Source: JAGXLP01 sp964649445 (GTDB lineage Bacteria; Bipolaricaulota; Bipolaricaulia; M55B111). Taken from it: a stretch of DNA of 64,000 nucleotides. Position numbers and translations under genes: made by a program. Below are positions 53,195-62,377 of the stretch, one piece after another. The notes under the pieces are model-generated. The model worked only from the letters and a program-made list of their open reading frames with translations, ran no database searches and was not told where the DNA came from. Location: contig CAZYPS010000001.1 of the NCBI GenBank assembly GCA_964649445.1, positions 1-64,000 of the forward strand, given 5' to 3'. Position 1 is the stretch's first letter. Every line of letters begins with the position of its first letter.

Positions 53195-54570
53195 TATCTC
53201 CCTCCTATAGTAACGTCTTCTATTCTAAGATGCGGTGATCCATCGGTAACGGGGAGAGGCATTTGCCCTCCTTTACCACATCCCCCGGCTGATCCTATGA
53301 TATCGAGGTCATCTCCTATCCCCGAGATGTTTTCGAGGGAACTGAAAATATTTCCCGTAAGGACGACATCGCGTACCATTGGGCCTATCTCGCCGTCCTC
53401 TATGACGAAACCGTGTCCCGCGCTAAATGTAAACTGCTCGAGCTGAGTTTGACCTCCATAAGCGTCCTTGGCGTAAATACCGTGATCTATTGATCCGATC
53501 AATTCCTCGAAAGATTTCTCTCCGGCTTCTATGTAGGTGTTTGTCATTCGAACTATCGGCTCGTAACGGTAAGAGATGGCCCGAGCATTTCCTGTCGGTT
53601 CCTGGCCCATTTTAGCGGCTGTTTCTCGATTGTGGAGAAAGCTGTTGAGCTTTCCCTCCTTTATCAGGTAAGTTTTTTGTCTCGGGATCCCTTCGTCGTC
53701 GTAAGGAAGGTTACCCCTTCGACCCCTTATGAAGCCTTCGTCAACCACGTTCAAATTTTCGGGTCCGAACTTCCGTCCCAGAGTCATAATTTCCTGAAGC
53801 CGTTCGTTCTTGTAGAAATGGTCTGCCTCGCAAAGATGGCCAAAAGCCTCGTGGATAAATACTCCAGCTAGTTTTGGATTGAGCAATACGGTGTACTGCC
53901 CCCCTTCAACGGGATCAGCCGATAGCAGAGACACTGCCTGCGAGGCGACGTCCTCAGCCATTTCTTCCTTCTGCTGGATCAGTTCAAATCCCGCCGCTTC
54001 GCCTACGCTATCGTGGGCAGTCTGGATATTGTTTTTGCCCCCCTTCGCTATGGCAACGAGAGCCAGTGTAACGTCAGGCAACTCCTGGTAGAGTTCGGTT
54101 CCTTCCGAATTCACGTATCTAAGCTCCCGAAACGAATCGCTATAGACGGCTTTGGTTGATTCGATTCGGTCGTCGTAATCCAACATCCTTCTGTTGTAGC
54201 GTCTTAAAGTATCCCGCTTTTCTTCCAGCGAAACTTCGCGGAAGTCCCTGTGCAGGTTCGTCTTAATCTCGTCTTTTTCCGGTGATACGCCAGCCAGGTT
54301 AATTGGTTTCTCCAGATTTGAAGAGACCTCTTTACCTATTTTGTGAGCTTTCTTTGCTTTTTTCGGGATTTCGTCAAGAGAATTGAAAGTTGCTATCCCC
54401 CAACCTCCCTGAACCAGGGTTCTGATAAATCCTCCTTTCTCTTCTGACGAATCAATGTTCGTCAGTTTTTTCTTTTCGTATTTGATGTTCGTCCTCTGGG
54501 CTTTTTCAATCCTGATTTCAGTGAATTCACCTTTGCTTACTTTCAATCCTTCTTTAAGTTTGTTGAGCAA
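53194..54570 (-). CDS. TldD family metalloprotease
   Basis: 458 residues. The zinc motif HEAFGH (HExxxH) near residue 239 is followed by the downstream Cys/His region (GGCGKGGQMPLPVTDGSP) near the C-terminus. RTLVQGGWGIATFNS near 49 is also typical. It is the catalytic half of the TldD/TldE peptidase. TTG at 54570 follows GGAGGG by five bases and gives MLNKLKEGL. It is co-translated with TldE. Confidence 0.93.
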   Translation of the reverse strand: MLNKLKEGLKVSKGEFTEIRIEKAQRTNIKYEKKKLTNIDSSEEKGGFIRTLVQGGWGIATFNSLDEIPKKAKKAHKIGKEVSSNLEKPINLAGVSPEKDEIKTNLHRDFREVSLEEKRDTLRRYNRRMLDYDDRIESTKAVYSDSFRELRYVNSEGTELYQELPDVTLALVAIAKGGKNNIQTAHDSVGEAAGFELIQQKEEMAEDVASQAVSLLSADPVEGGQYTVLLNPKLAGVFIHEAFGHLCEADHFYKNERLQEIMTLGRKFGPENLNVVDEGFIRGRRGNLPYDDEGIPRQKTYLIKEGKLNSFLHNRETAAKMGQEPTGNARAISYRYEPIVRMTNTYIEAGEKSFEELIGSIDHGIYAKDAYGGQTQLEQFTFSAGHGFVIEDGEIGPMVRDVVLTGNIFSSLENISGIGDDLDIIGSAGGCGKGGQMPLPVTDGSPHLRIEDVTIGGR

Positions 54571-54916
54571 GTTACCCTCCTCTTTTCAATTGGTGAGGAA
54601 AAAGTTTACTACTAACTATAATCAATATCAGCAAATTGAGCAAAGTTTCGGGCCATTCATAGTTATTTTATGATGGTTATAATTGCTCCTGTTTAGGGAG
54701 AAAGAAAAGTTAAATTTGCGGAACGTCCAGTTGAGAATAAATATCACGGGATTACCTTAGCATGGAAGGATTTTAGCGGTTCCTGTTCATTTAATAGTTT
54801 AGCGTGCCTGAAAGCGATCCCTGTTTAGGTAAAGTTTGACTCAGACCCGAAATTCTTATTTGAAGAGACCACAACCAATAGCTCCATAGTTTTCTGGTGG
54901 CTTCGTACTCGCAATC
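54571..54916. other. 346-base intergenic region between tldD and AOR
   Basis: AT-rich sequence holding the leftward tldD promoter and the end of the AOR gene. No gene, repeat or convincing promoter box is recognisable. Confidence 0.5.
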
Positions 54917-56531
54917 CTAAAGATCCAGATCATCCATGTTGATCTGCTTCAGTTTATCTTCCGTTACTCCTTCCTGTTCGAGTCCTCTAAGATCGTAGTA
55001 CTCCTCTTTCAACTTATTTAAATCTCTCTCAGGTAAACCCTCTCCTTTGCTTCCACCAGAGGGAAGCCGACTTTTCAGGCGATCCGTCAGATCATCGTCT
55101 TCGATACTGTAACCTTCCCGNNNNNNNNNNNNNNNNNNNNNNNNNNNNNNNNNNNNNNNNNNNNNNNNNNNNNNNNNNNNNNNNNNNNNNNNNNNNNNNN
55201 NNNNNNNNNNNNNNNNNNNNGCTGGTGGCGTAACTTAACCCTAACCCTTTCTTCCCTCGAGGATCGTGCATCGGTAACTCCTGGCCCTTTATCTGTTGAG
55301 CAAAATTTGTCTCGAGTTCGTTTTCGACCTTCTCGATCCCTTTTGCCAGAAGATCTCCAAAGCCTTCTCTTTGCCCTAGCTTGTCGATTAAATTAATAAT
55401 TGCTTCCGTGTTACCCCAGGTTAGATCGATACCGTCGGAAGAATTGAGATAACCCTTTTCGTGGGCCTCCATGGCATAAGCAATGGTTACTCCGGTAGAA
55501 ATCGTATCTAGTCCATATTCATTACACTTCTTATTAGCGAGCAATACACCGGAGAGATCGTCGTTTAAGACCAGAGAACCCAGAGCCGCTATTGACTCGT
55601 ATTCAGGGCCTGCCCCGTTTACTTCTTGGTTTAAAAACTCGGTTTTTACCACTCTTTTGCACCTGATAGGGCAACCAGCACAGGTCTCTCGATCTATCAA
55701 GTGGTTATCGTACAGAGTCTCTCCCGAGATTTTCTCCGCACCTTCGAATTCGCCTCTGCGGAAGTTTTCCGTTGGCAGTATTCCCGTTTCGTTCAATCCG
55801 AGTATTCCTCCGGAAGTCCCGTATTGTCCGAATTCTTGCCCTTCCTCGTCAGTTAATTGTTTAGCGAAGTTCTTGCGGACTCCGGAGAATTTTTCTTTGT
55901 CGAAGTATGACTTATCATGGGAGCCTTTAACGGCTATAGCTTTTAAGTTTTTCGATCCCATAACAGCACCGAATCCGGGTCGGCCGGCCGCTCTTCCCAT
56001 ATCGTTTATGATACAGGAAAAAATCACTTGGTTCTCTCCGGCTTGCCCTATTGAACTTATTTTGGCTCCTTCATATCGTTCTCTTAACTTCTCTTCGGTT
56101 TCATAAGTAGACTGTCCCCAAAGTCCTTTAGCCGATTCCAGTTTACCCTCTGCATCGATTAAAGCAAGGTGAACAGGTGTATCGGCTTCTCCCCTGACAA
56201 TAATTCCGTCGTACCCCGATAGGGCGAGTTCGTGAGCGAAGTAACCACCAGCAAAAGAGTCGGAGACACTATTTGTTTTGGGTGATTTTGCCGTTACACA
56301 GTGACGTCCCGCTCCACCTAAATTAGTTCCCTGGAGAGGGCCAACGGAGAAAACAAGGAGATTTTCAGGACCAAGGGGGTCCTCTCCTCCCTGAAGTTCT
56401 TCCGCCATTATTCTGGCCGCTATCCCTCGGCCTCCGAGGTATAGTTGGTACCATTTTTCGGGTATTTTGTAGTGAGATATAGTTTCTTTCGAGAGATTGA
56501 CATCTAGAAATTTGCCATTTACGCCATTCAT
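54917..56531 (-). CDS. Aldehyde:ferredoxin oxidoreductase, interrupted by a sequence gap
   Basis: A tungsten/molybdenum pterin enzyme that oxidises aldehydes to acids with ferredoxin. The first 437 residues are intact: GGRGIAARIMAEEL near 33, FSVGPLQGTNLGGAGRH near 61, GRPGFGAVMGSKNLKAIAVKG near 183 and Fe-S cysteines 284, 287 and 291 in CAGCPIRC. Then come 100 Ns. Beyond them, in a different frame relative to the 100-base spacer, 67 more residues run to TAG at 54919-54917 (GYSIEDDDLTDRL...YYDLRGLEQEGVTEDKL in outline). Thus the true gap is not 100 bases. Compared with about 605 residues in the family, some 100 residues are missing, including the fourth cluster Cys. Confidence 0.92.
55121..55220. 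other. Scaffold gap of 100 N
   Basis: A run of exactly 100 Ns inside the AOR gene marks a join of unknown size. The coding frames on its two sides do not agree across 100 bases, so the number is a placeholder. Confidence 0.99.
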
Positions 56532-57228
56532 TTTTTTCCTCCTTTTTTGTATTGAATTGTTCTTAAATTTATTATTGCCGCGAAGTCCTAGAACCGGATA
56601 CCGTTATTGAAGAAACAATTTTGAGCCTCACTTTAATTGATTTACAAATAATGACGCTTAACCCCCTCAGGAACTTCTCCGGTTAACAATAAATTAGGAA
56701 AATTTTTTTGCAATTAATTCCGTGAAGAATTTTTAGACCGCGATTTCCTCCTCTATCTTTAGCGAGATCGCGACTATTAGGTTAAACAACATTGCGAGAA
56801 CTAAAACTGAAAAATTCCGGCTAAATCCGTTATTGTCAATGAAACTCCCAAAACCCCCGCAATTACCAAAAGCTTCGGTTAGTCATAAAAACCCATACCA
56901 ATCCAGAAGGTTCAGACTTCCCTAGGCGGTTTTTATCAAAGAGTTGGTTATAAATGTTATACTTCTTTTCCCGTCACGGTAAGTTATCGAATAGAGCTCG
57001 TGATTGGTAATAAAAGAAAGTATTGATTCATTTAGGCCTTTTCCTTCAGAGATATAAACCCGTCGATTCACCGCAAATTTACCGGCTGAACCTCCTTTAA
57101 TCCGGGAATATCTTTGCAAAAGAAGTCGTCATCTCTTAAATTCTATCCAAATATCTGAACTTCGATAGTCATAGGTTGATTGGTGATCGATGGTTGATTT
57201 AGGATTGGTTTGCAAAAGGTGAACCGGT
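56532..57228. other. 697-base intergenic region
   Basis: Upstream of the AOR gene and of DUF456, AT-rich. The only coding-like frame is a doubtful small one near 57070 (listed separately). No repeats of the palindromic family are seen. A divergent promoter pair must lie here but no clear boxes are visible. Confidence 0.4.
56922..57068 (-). CDS. Doubtful 48-residue protein
   Basis: From GTG at about 57068 the minus strand reads NRRVYISEGKGLNESILSF and on to NSLIKTA. Codon composition looks coding-like, and a perfect AAAGGAGGT lies upstream but 18 or more bases away, which is too far. The frame also continues upstream to a TTG at 57119. No family recognised. Confidence 0.25.
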   Translation of the reverse strand, partial: NRRVYISEGKGLNESILSFITNHELYSITYRDGKRSITFITNSLIKTA

Positions 57229-57726
57229 ATGAACGTCCTGGCAATAATTCTATTCCTGATCCTATCCCTGGCGGGACTGATAGTTATTCCCGTTGGCATT
57301 CCCGGAACTTTCATAATAGTTGCCTCTTCCGGACTTGTCGGTTTATTAACTGGCGGAGAGGTAGTTAACTTATCTCTCTTTTTCATTTTTCTTGGCCTCG
57401 CAATCTTCGGGGAAGTTGGTGACTATTTATTTAGCGTTGCCAGCGGGAAAAGGTACGGCGCAAACAAGTACAGCCTGCTGGGGTCTTTTATTGGAGCTAT
57501 TGTGGGCTCAATTCTGGGCCTGCCGTTACCAATCATTGGCAACCTGATTGGCGCATTTCTCGGTGCTTTTGCCGGGGCTTTTATTACGGAATTCTTTCTG
57601 GGAAGGGATCTATTTCAGGCTATGAGAAGCGGTATAGGAGTCTTATTAGGTAAGATATTCGGTTCAATTATCAAAGTATCAATCGGGGTGGGAATGATCG
57701 TAAAAGTCCTGGTGAACTTTATCTGA
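57229..57726 (+). CDS. DUF456 family membrane protein
   Basis: 165 residues with about four transmembrane helices and Gly-rich repeats. GLIVIPVGIPGTFIIV near 16, GEVGDYLFSVASGKRYGANK near 61 and IGAFLGAFAGAFITEFFLGRD near 105 match DUF456. Function unknown. AGGTGA lies before the ATG. The HAD gene follows by 33 bases on the same strand. Confidence 0.88.
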   Translation: MNVLAIILFLILSLAGLIVIPVGIPGTFIIVASSGLVGLLTGGEVVNLSLFFIFLGLAIFGEVGDYLFSVASGKRYGANKYSLLGSFIGAIVGSILGLPLPIIGNLIGAFLGAFAGAFITEFFLGRDLFQAMRSGIGVLLGKIFGSIIKVSIGVGMIVKVLVNFI

Positions 57727-57759
57727 TTCAAAGACTAGAGGAGGTTCTATTTTCTTCTG

Positions 57760-58557
57760 ATGTCCGAACTCGTATTAAGTGATTATGAAGCAATTTTCGT
57801 CGATATGGACGGGGTAGTTGTAATGTCGAGCCAGTTGATTCCAGGTTCTACTGATGCCCTGGTAGAACTTCGTAATTTCGGAGACGTGTTTATTCTCTCG
57901 AACAATTCTACCAGGACTAGGGAAAAATTCTCGGAAAATCTGTCCGACCTGGGAATCGACCTACCTCCCGGTTCAATTATTAATAGTGCGTTCGTTCTTG
58001 CTAAGTACCTGGAAGAACGCCGGGGACCGACGAAGACTTTCGTAGTTGGAGAAGAGGGGCTTGGCAGGGAGCTGGAACTGGAGGGTCACGAGATCGTCGA
58101 ACCGGCGAAGGCGGAGGTTATCGCGGTCGGGATGGATAGGAATATTAATTACGACAAGCTCGACGACGCTTTGACCGGGTTGCTTTCAGGTGCGGAGTTT
58201 TACGCGACGAACAATGACAAGACTTTTCCCACTCCGGACGGAGAATCTCCGGGAGCAGGTGCATCGGTGGGAGCTATTCAAGGAATGGGGTTCGAGCCGG
58301 AGCGAGTAGTAGGAAAGCCATCGAGTACGGCCGCTGAAATAGCCATGGAGGTTGCGGGAACAAGTAATCCCGGGGATTGTTTAGTAATAGGCGATAGGTT
58401 GGAAACTGACATTCTAATGGCTGAAACGGCGGAGATGGATTCCGCTCTCGTTATGACGGGTGTAGAGTCCCGAGAAAGCCTTGAAGAGAGCGAATTAAAA
58501 CCGACTTATGTATTTGAAGATCTCCAGGATCTGCTCGCTTCCAATAATTCAGTTTAA
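57760..58557 (+). CDS. NagD-like HAD-IIA phosphatase
   Basis: 265 residues. Motif I FVDMDGVVVMS near residue 13, motif II ILSNNSTRTRE near 46, the IIA cap (DRNINYDKLDDALTGL) and motif IV VIGDRLETDILMAETAEM near 207. Such enzymes hydrolyse phosphoglycolate, 4-nitrophenyl phosphate or nucleotides. AGAGGAGGT lies 14 bases before the ATG, longer than usual. It ends at a strong terminator. Confidence 0.92.
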   Translation: MSELVLSDYEAIFVDMDGVVVMSSQLIPGSTDALVELRNFGDVFILSNNSTRTREKFSENLSDLGIDLPPGSIINSAFVLAKYLEERRGPTKTFVVGEEGLGRELELEGHEIVEPAKAEVIAVGMDRNINYDKLDDALTGLLSGAEFYATNNDKTFPTPDGESPGAGASVGAIQGMGFEPERVVGKPSSTAAEIAMEVAGTSNPGDCLVIGDRLETDILMAETAEMDSALVMTGVESRESLEESELKPTYVFEDLQDLLASNNSV

Positions 58558-58589
58558 AGAAATAGGATTAGATAACTGAGGTAAATATA

Positions 58590-58623
58590 AAGGGAGCAAT
58601 TTCGGCGACGAAATTGCTCCCTT
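58590..58623. terminator. Bidirectional intrinsic terminator
   Basis: AAGGGAGCAATTTCG (58590-58604) and its exact complement (58609-58623) form a 15-bp stem with a GCGA loop between the converging HAD and ribonucleotide reductase genes. Confidence 0.9.
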
Positions 58624-58642
58624 ATTTGCTTATTGACGCAAT

Positions 58643-61288
58643 TTAACTAATTGAACAAGTGCTCCAACCGCACTCGACGCACTTATTACAGCCGCCTTCA
58701 TGAACCACCTTTCCTCCACAATCCGGACATTCATCGAGTTCTTCAACCTGATTAAGTGGATGGGTATCGTCTTCTTCCAGTAGGTCCTTGTTTTTCGGCT
58801 GGCCTTCGGTTCTTAAGGATTCGGAAAAGTCCTGAGTCTCCCAGAATTTATCCTGGTCTGAAACGTCCAGGAACTCCTCTTCCAGGTAATTCTTTACATA
58901 ATCACTGGGCTCTAAACTTTTCTCAGAAGCTTTTTCTCCATCCATGTTCAATACCTGACGGGATTTCGACCCATCTCTATACACGGTGAGGCCCTTTAAT
59001 CCCAGCTTATGGGCGAGCAGGAAGGAATTGAGTATATCATCCGGAGTGGCGCTGCTGGGCATGTTGATCGTTTTTGAGATTGAAGCCGTGACCCAGTCCT
59101 GCCAGGAAGCCTGAGCCGTCAGGTGGTCCGTGTAATGAATATCAAGCGCGGTAACGAATACTTCCTTTAAATCATCGGGAATTTCTTCAAGACCGGTCAG
59201 ACTACCGTAATTCTCATTTATTTTCTGAAGTAGCTCTTCGCTGTATAGTCCTTTTTCTTTTAAGGCTTTCTCAAATACTCCATTTGCGTAGTAGAAACTG
59301 CCGGCAGTCACGTTCTTCTCATAGGCAAGCGAGAATTCCGGTTCTATACCGTGGGACGTATCGGCAATCATTGATATACTGCCAGTAGGTGCAATCGTAG
59401 TAGTCATACCGTTTCGAATCCCATGCTCCTGAATAGAGTCTATCAACCGGTCCCAGTCTTTCTGATGAGTCTCCCTTTCGTAGTAGCCTGCAATTGGAAT
59501 TTCGCCTTCCGGATAGGCTGAATCGTCGTAGAGAGGGAAAGTACCTCTTTCCCTTGCGAGTTCCACGGATTCGTCCATGGAGTAATAAGAAAGCGATTCA
59601 GCAAACTTCTCCATTTTCTTGTACCCCTGTTCGGAGTTATATGGAATCGAGCTATCGTAGAGGAGATTGGATAAGCCCATTACTCCAAGGCCGATCTTCC
59701 TCGTGGCTTTGGTCGCTTCTTCGATTTTTTCCAGAGGGAAATTGTTCATGTCGAGAACATTATCCAAAAAGCGTGTTGCGTTGCGGATAGTTTCTTCGTA
59801 TTCGTCCCAGTCGAATCCGTCTTCTTTGAGTAGTTTGTGGAGATTTATTGAACCGAGGTTGCATGATTCGTAATCGTACAGTGGTTGCTCCCCACAGGGA
59901 TTTGTGCCTCTAATCTTCCCTTTAGCTGGTTCGAGCACGTTATATTCGTTTATTCTGTCGAAGAAGATCATGCCGGGGTCCGCTGATTCCCAGGCCGAGT
60001 GGGAAATTAACTCAAGCAGAGCTTTTGGATCCTCGCGGGAGACGACTTGCTCGGTCCGCGGGTTAAGTAGCTCAAAATTCGACTTTTCGTCGTCTTTGAG
60101 AGCATCCCAGAAACTTTCGACGGTACCGACGGAGATATTGAAGTTTTCCAGCTTGCCCTCTTTCTGCTTTACGTTAATGAAGTCCTTTACATCGGGGTGA
60201 TCAATGTTTATTATGCCCATGTTCGCCCCACGCCTTTTTCCGCCCTGTTTAACTACGTCCGTAACGGTATCAATGATCCTCATGAAAGAAATTGGACCGG
60301 AGGCGACACCTGAAGTAGAGGCAACTATGTCTCCTTCGGGTCTCAAACTCGAGTAATTTATCCCTACACCTCCACCGCTCTGGAATATTAGAGCCGCGTC
60401 TTTGGAGGCATCCATTATCCTTCCCATATCGTCTTCCATGGGAAGCACGAAACAGGCACTTAACTGGCCTAGTCTCGTGCCCGCGTTCATCAAAGTTGGA
60501 CTATTCGGGAGAAACTTCTGGGAAACCATCATGTCAAAATAGGTTTGCCAGTTCTCGTGGTATTTGTCAAAATGCCCGTTATCCATTAAATCCAAAAATT
60601 CCTGGAAATCAACCTTCATGTTGCCATCTTCGGCCAGGTTCGAGAAAAGCTCTGTCATGGACTTGAACGTCCACTGGTTTATGCGATGGTCGGCAAAATT
60701 GTACCTGTTTCCGTAATCCCTAAACGAGGAGAGGTACTTGTCCGTCAGGTCTCCCGATACCGAAGCTCCTCCTTCTCGGTCAAATACCCGTTCATCCCTC
60801 ATCAAATCAGGGATAGTTACATTTGTAGCAACTCTTTCGAATAGTTCTTTTGGCGATTCTACTATTTTCCCGTCCGCGTCTCTGAGAAGATACCGAGAAG
60901 CCAGGACCCGCAGTGCTTTTAGACTAAATTTCTTTCCTACGCTACCTATTTTCGCCCTGTTGAGAAGTTTTTCTTTTTCTCGCCTTTTCTGTCGGTGCTC
61001 CTGGCGGTAAAGTATATACTTTTTCGCAGTAGTGTAGTAACCTTCTTCGATTAAAACTTTTTCAACAGTATCTTGGATATCTTCTACCTCGGGAATTTCT
61101 TCTTCGCCAAACTCGACCTCGCCATAGATTTCCTCCAGATCCTCGGTAACTTCTTGCGCTAATTCACCTGCTTGATTAACGGCTGAAGACCCGGAAGCCT
61201 GGGCCGCTTTTAGGATTGCATCTCTTATCTTGGTTTGATCGAAATCGACAATGGATCCATCTCGTTTTTTGACTTTTTTTATTTCCAC
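58643..61288 (-). CDS. nrdJ: Coenzyme B12-dependent ribonucleotide reductase (class II)
   Basis: 881 residues. N-terminal ATP-cone (KKVKKRDGSIVDFDQTKIRDAI, 4-95), then the catalytic barrel: NSPTLMNAG near 252, ACFVLPMEDD near 268 and NPCGEQPLYDYESCNLGSIN near 457 with catalytic Cys and Glu, and TGSISMIADTSHGIEP near 620. The C-terminus carries a Zn-ribbon-like cysteine cluster (CPDCGGK, CNKCVECGW) that probably relays electrons. It makes deoxyribonucleotides with or without oxygen, using adenosylcobalamin. The start is GTG, six bases after GAGGTGG. I find no cobalamin riboswitch upstream. Confidence 0.96.
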   Translation of the reverse strand: MEIKKVKKRDGSIVDFDQTKIRDAILKAAQASGSSAVNQAGELAQEVTEDLEEIYGEVEFGEEEIPEVEDIQDTVEKVLIEEGYYTTAKKYILYRQEHRQKRREKEKLLNRAKIGSVGKKFSLKALRVLASRYLLRDADGKIVESPKELFERVATNVTIPDLMRDERVFDREGGASVSGDLTDKYLSSFRDYGNRYNFADHRINQWTFKSMTELFSNLAEDGNMKVDFQEFLDLMDNGHFDKYHENWQTYFDMMVSQKFLPNSPTLMNAGTRLGQLSACFVLPMEDDMGRIMDASKDAALIFQSGGGVGINYSSLRPEGDIVASTSGVASGPISFMRIIDTVTDVVKQGGKRRGANMGIINIDHPDVKDFINVKQKEGKLENFNISVGTVESFWDALKDDEKSNFELLNPRTEQVVSREDPKALLELISHSAWESADPGMIFFDRINEYNVLEPAKGKIRGTNPCGEQPLYDYESCNLGSINLHKLLKEDGFDWDEYEETIRNATRFLDNVLDMNNFPLEKIEEATKATRKIGLGVMGLSNLLYDSSIPYNSEQGYKKMEKFAESLSYYSMDESVELARERGTFPLYDDSAYPEGEIPIAGYYERETHQKDWDRLIDSIQEHGIRNGMTTTIAPTGSISMIADTSHGIEPEFSLAYEKNVTAGSFYYANGVFEKALKEKGLYSEELLQKINENYGSLTGLEEIPDDLKEVFVTALDIHYTDHLTAQASWQDWVTASISKTINMPSSATPDDILNSFLLAHKLGLKGLTVYRDGSKSRQVLNMDGEKASEKSLEPSDYVKNYLEEEFLDVSDQDKFWETQDFSESLRTEGQPKNKDLLEEDDTHPLNQVEELDECPDCGGKVVHEGGCNKCVECGWSTCSIS

Positions 61289-61489
61289 TTTTTGCCACCT
61301 CGGTATAAATAAAGTTTATTCATAGCGTGAAATTAAACAAGATGGGGTATTCAAAGGTAGTACCAACGTTTTATCGTATGAGCCGGCTTTTAATGGTACT
61401 ATATCTCCTACTATCCTTCTACCGGGAAGTCAAGAGTCACGCACCCGAAAAAGAATTATTCCGCAGAATCCTCTTTTTTGAAATACTCG

Positions 61490-61526
61490 ATTTGCCAGGC
61501 CAGCTTTCGGGGACCGGCCGGCAAAT
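61490..61526. other. Hairpin between nrdJ and the Nudix gene
   Basis: ATTTGCC-A-GGCC (61490-61501) pairs with GGCC-GGCAAAT (61516-61526), one bulged A, in the 313-base divergent gap. It could be a regulatory site or an element remnant. An open frame of 92 codons crosses this region but has no supporting features. Confidence 0.4.
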
Positions 61527-61601
61527 TGTTATCGCAGGTTTTAGCGGGCGGGAGTTATACAGTTGCCTTCACCACACCGCTGCTTTAAAATTCCTTGTAA
61601 T

Positions 61602-62255
61602 ATGACTCAGTATTATGTTGAAACCGACGGAAAAATATATCTGGTTGAATCGAGAAAAGGATTGAGTTTTCCCGATTCGCGAGACGAAATTCCCTTCGAA
61701 ATCCGGCCAAAAGCAAAAATGGACGTGGAGTCGGTGGAGGTTGTTTACTCGGAACCCGTTCTCTCTTATCACCCTCGAAGCTGGTTAGACAAAGAAGATA
61801 TTCCATTACTGGACGAAGTGGATCCGCTCGTTAGAAGGGCGGTAAATTATTCACTCCCTCGTCTAGTCGTGGAAGCAGTAATTAGGAATTCCGACAAAGT
61901 GTTGCTGGTCAAACCCTCCCGAGGTTATAACAAAGATAGCTGGACCCTTCCGGGAGGTTTTCTGGTATACGGTGAGTCTCCGGAGGAAGCCGTTCGAAGG
62001 GAAGTCAAGGAAGAGGTGGGGGTAAATCCGAGGGTAAACAGTTTGGTGAACGTCTACAGCGCGATTGGAGCTATGAACAGTTATCAGTGGATAATATTCT
62101 ATTTTTCCGCTGAGATTCCCGGCAGTCCGAAGGATATCCAGCCTGATCATGAAATTAAACAACTAAGATGGTTCGAACCCGGTGAAGCGGCTGAATCCAT
62201 CCATAGTCCTCTTATGCAAGCAGGATTCCGGCAAATACTCGATAGTGACGACTAG
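61602..62255 (+). CDS. Nudix hydrolase
   Basis: 217 residues. The Nudix box is at about 131-153: GG-FLVYGESPEEAVRREV and KEEVGV, the full Gx5Ex7REUxEExGU pattern. An N-terminal 95-residue extension (ETDGKIYLVESRKGLSFP) is unassigned. These proteins hydrolyse nucleoside diphosphates linked to another group; the substrate is unknown. The ATG at 61602 starts just before conserved sequence but has no ribosome site; the frame reads 13 codons further upstream. Confidence 0.88.
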   Translation: MTQYYVETDGKIYLVESRKGLSFPDSRDEIPFEIRPKAKMDVESVEVVYSEPVLSYHPRSWLDKEDIPLLDEVDPLVRRAVNYSLPRLVVEAVIRNSDKVLLVKPSRGYNKDSWTLPGGFLVYGESPEEAVRREVKEEVGVNPRVNSLVNVYSAIGAMNSYQWIIFYFSAEIPGSPKDIQPDHEIKQLRWFEPGEAAESIHSPLMQAGFRQILDSDD

Positions 62256-62377
62256 TCACTGGACATATTTGATTTGCCAGAAATTCTGAAGTCGATTTAT
62301 TAACGGTTTGCGAACATCCTCTCAAAATTAGTCAAAAAGTTTTCTCGTTGTAAACTCTCTTAGCTCAAGACAGGTAT

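Noticed and set aside
51872..54570. TldE as a degenerate pseudogene of TldD
   Set aside because: Loss of the zinc motif is normal for TldE, and the gene is intact and coupled to tldD.
61289..61600. Cobalamin riboswitch upstream of nrdJ
   Set aside because: No B12-box-like sequence or the expected long folded leader was found.
61327..61605. A 92-codon rightward frame between nrdJ and the Nudix gene
   Set aside because: No ribosome site, no recognisable domain, and it overlaps a hairpin and the Nudix start.
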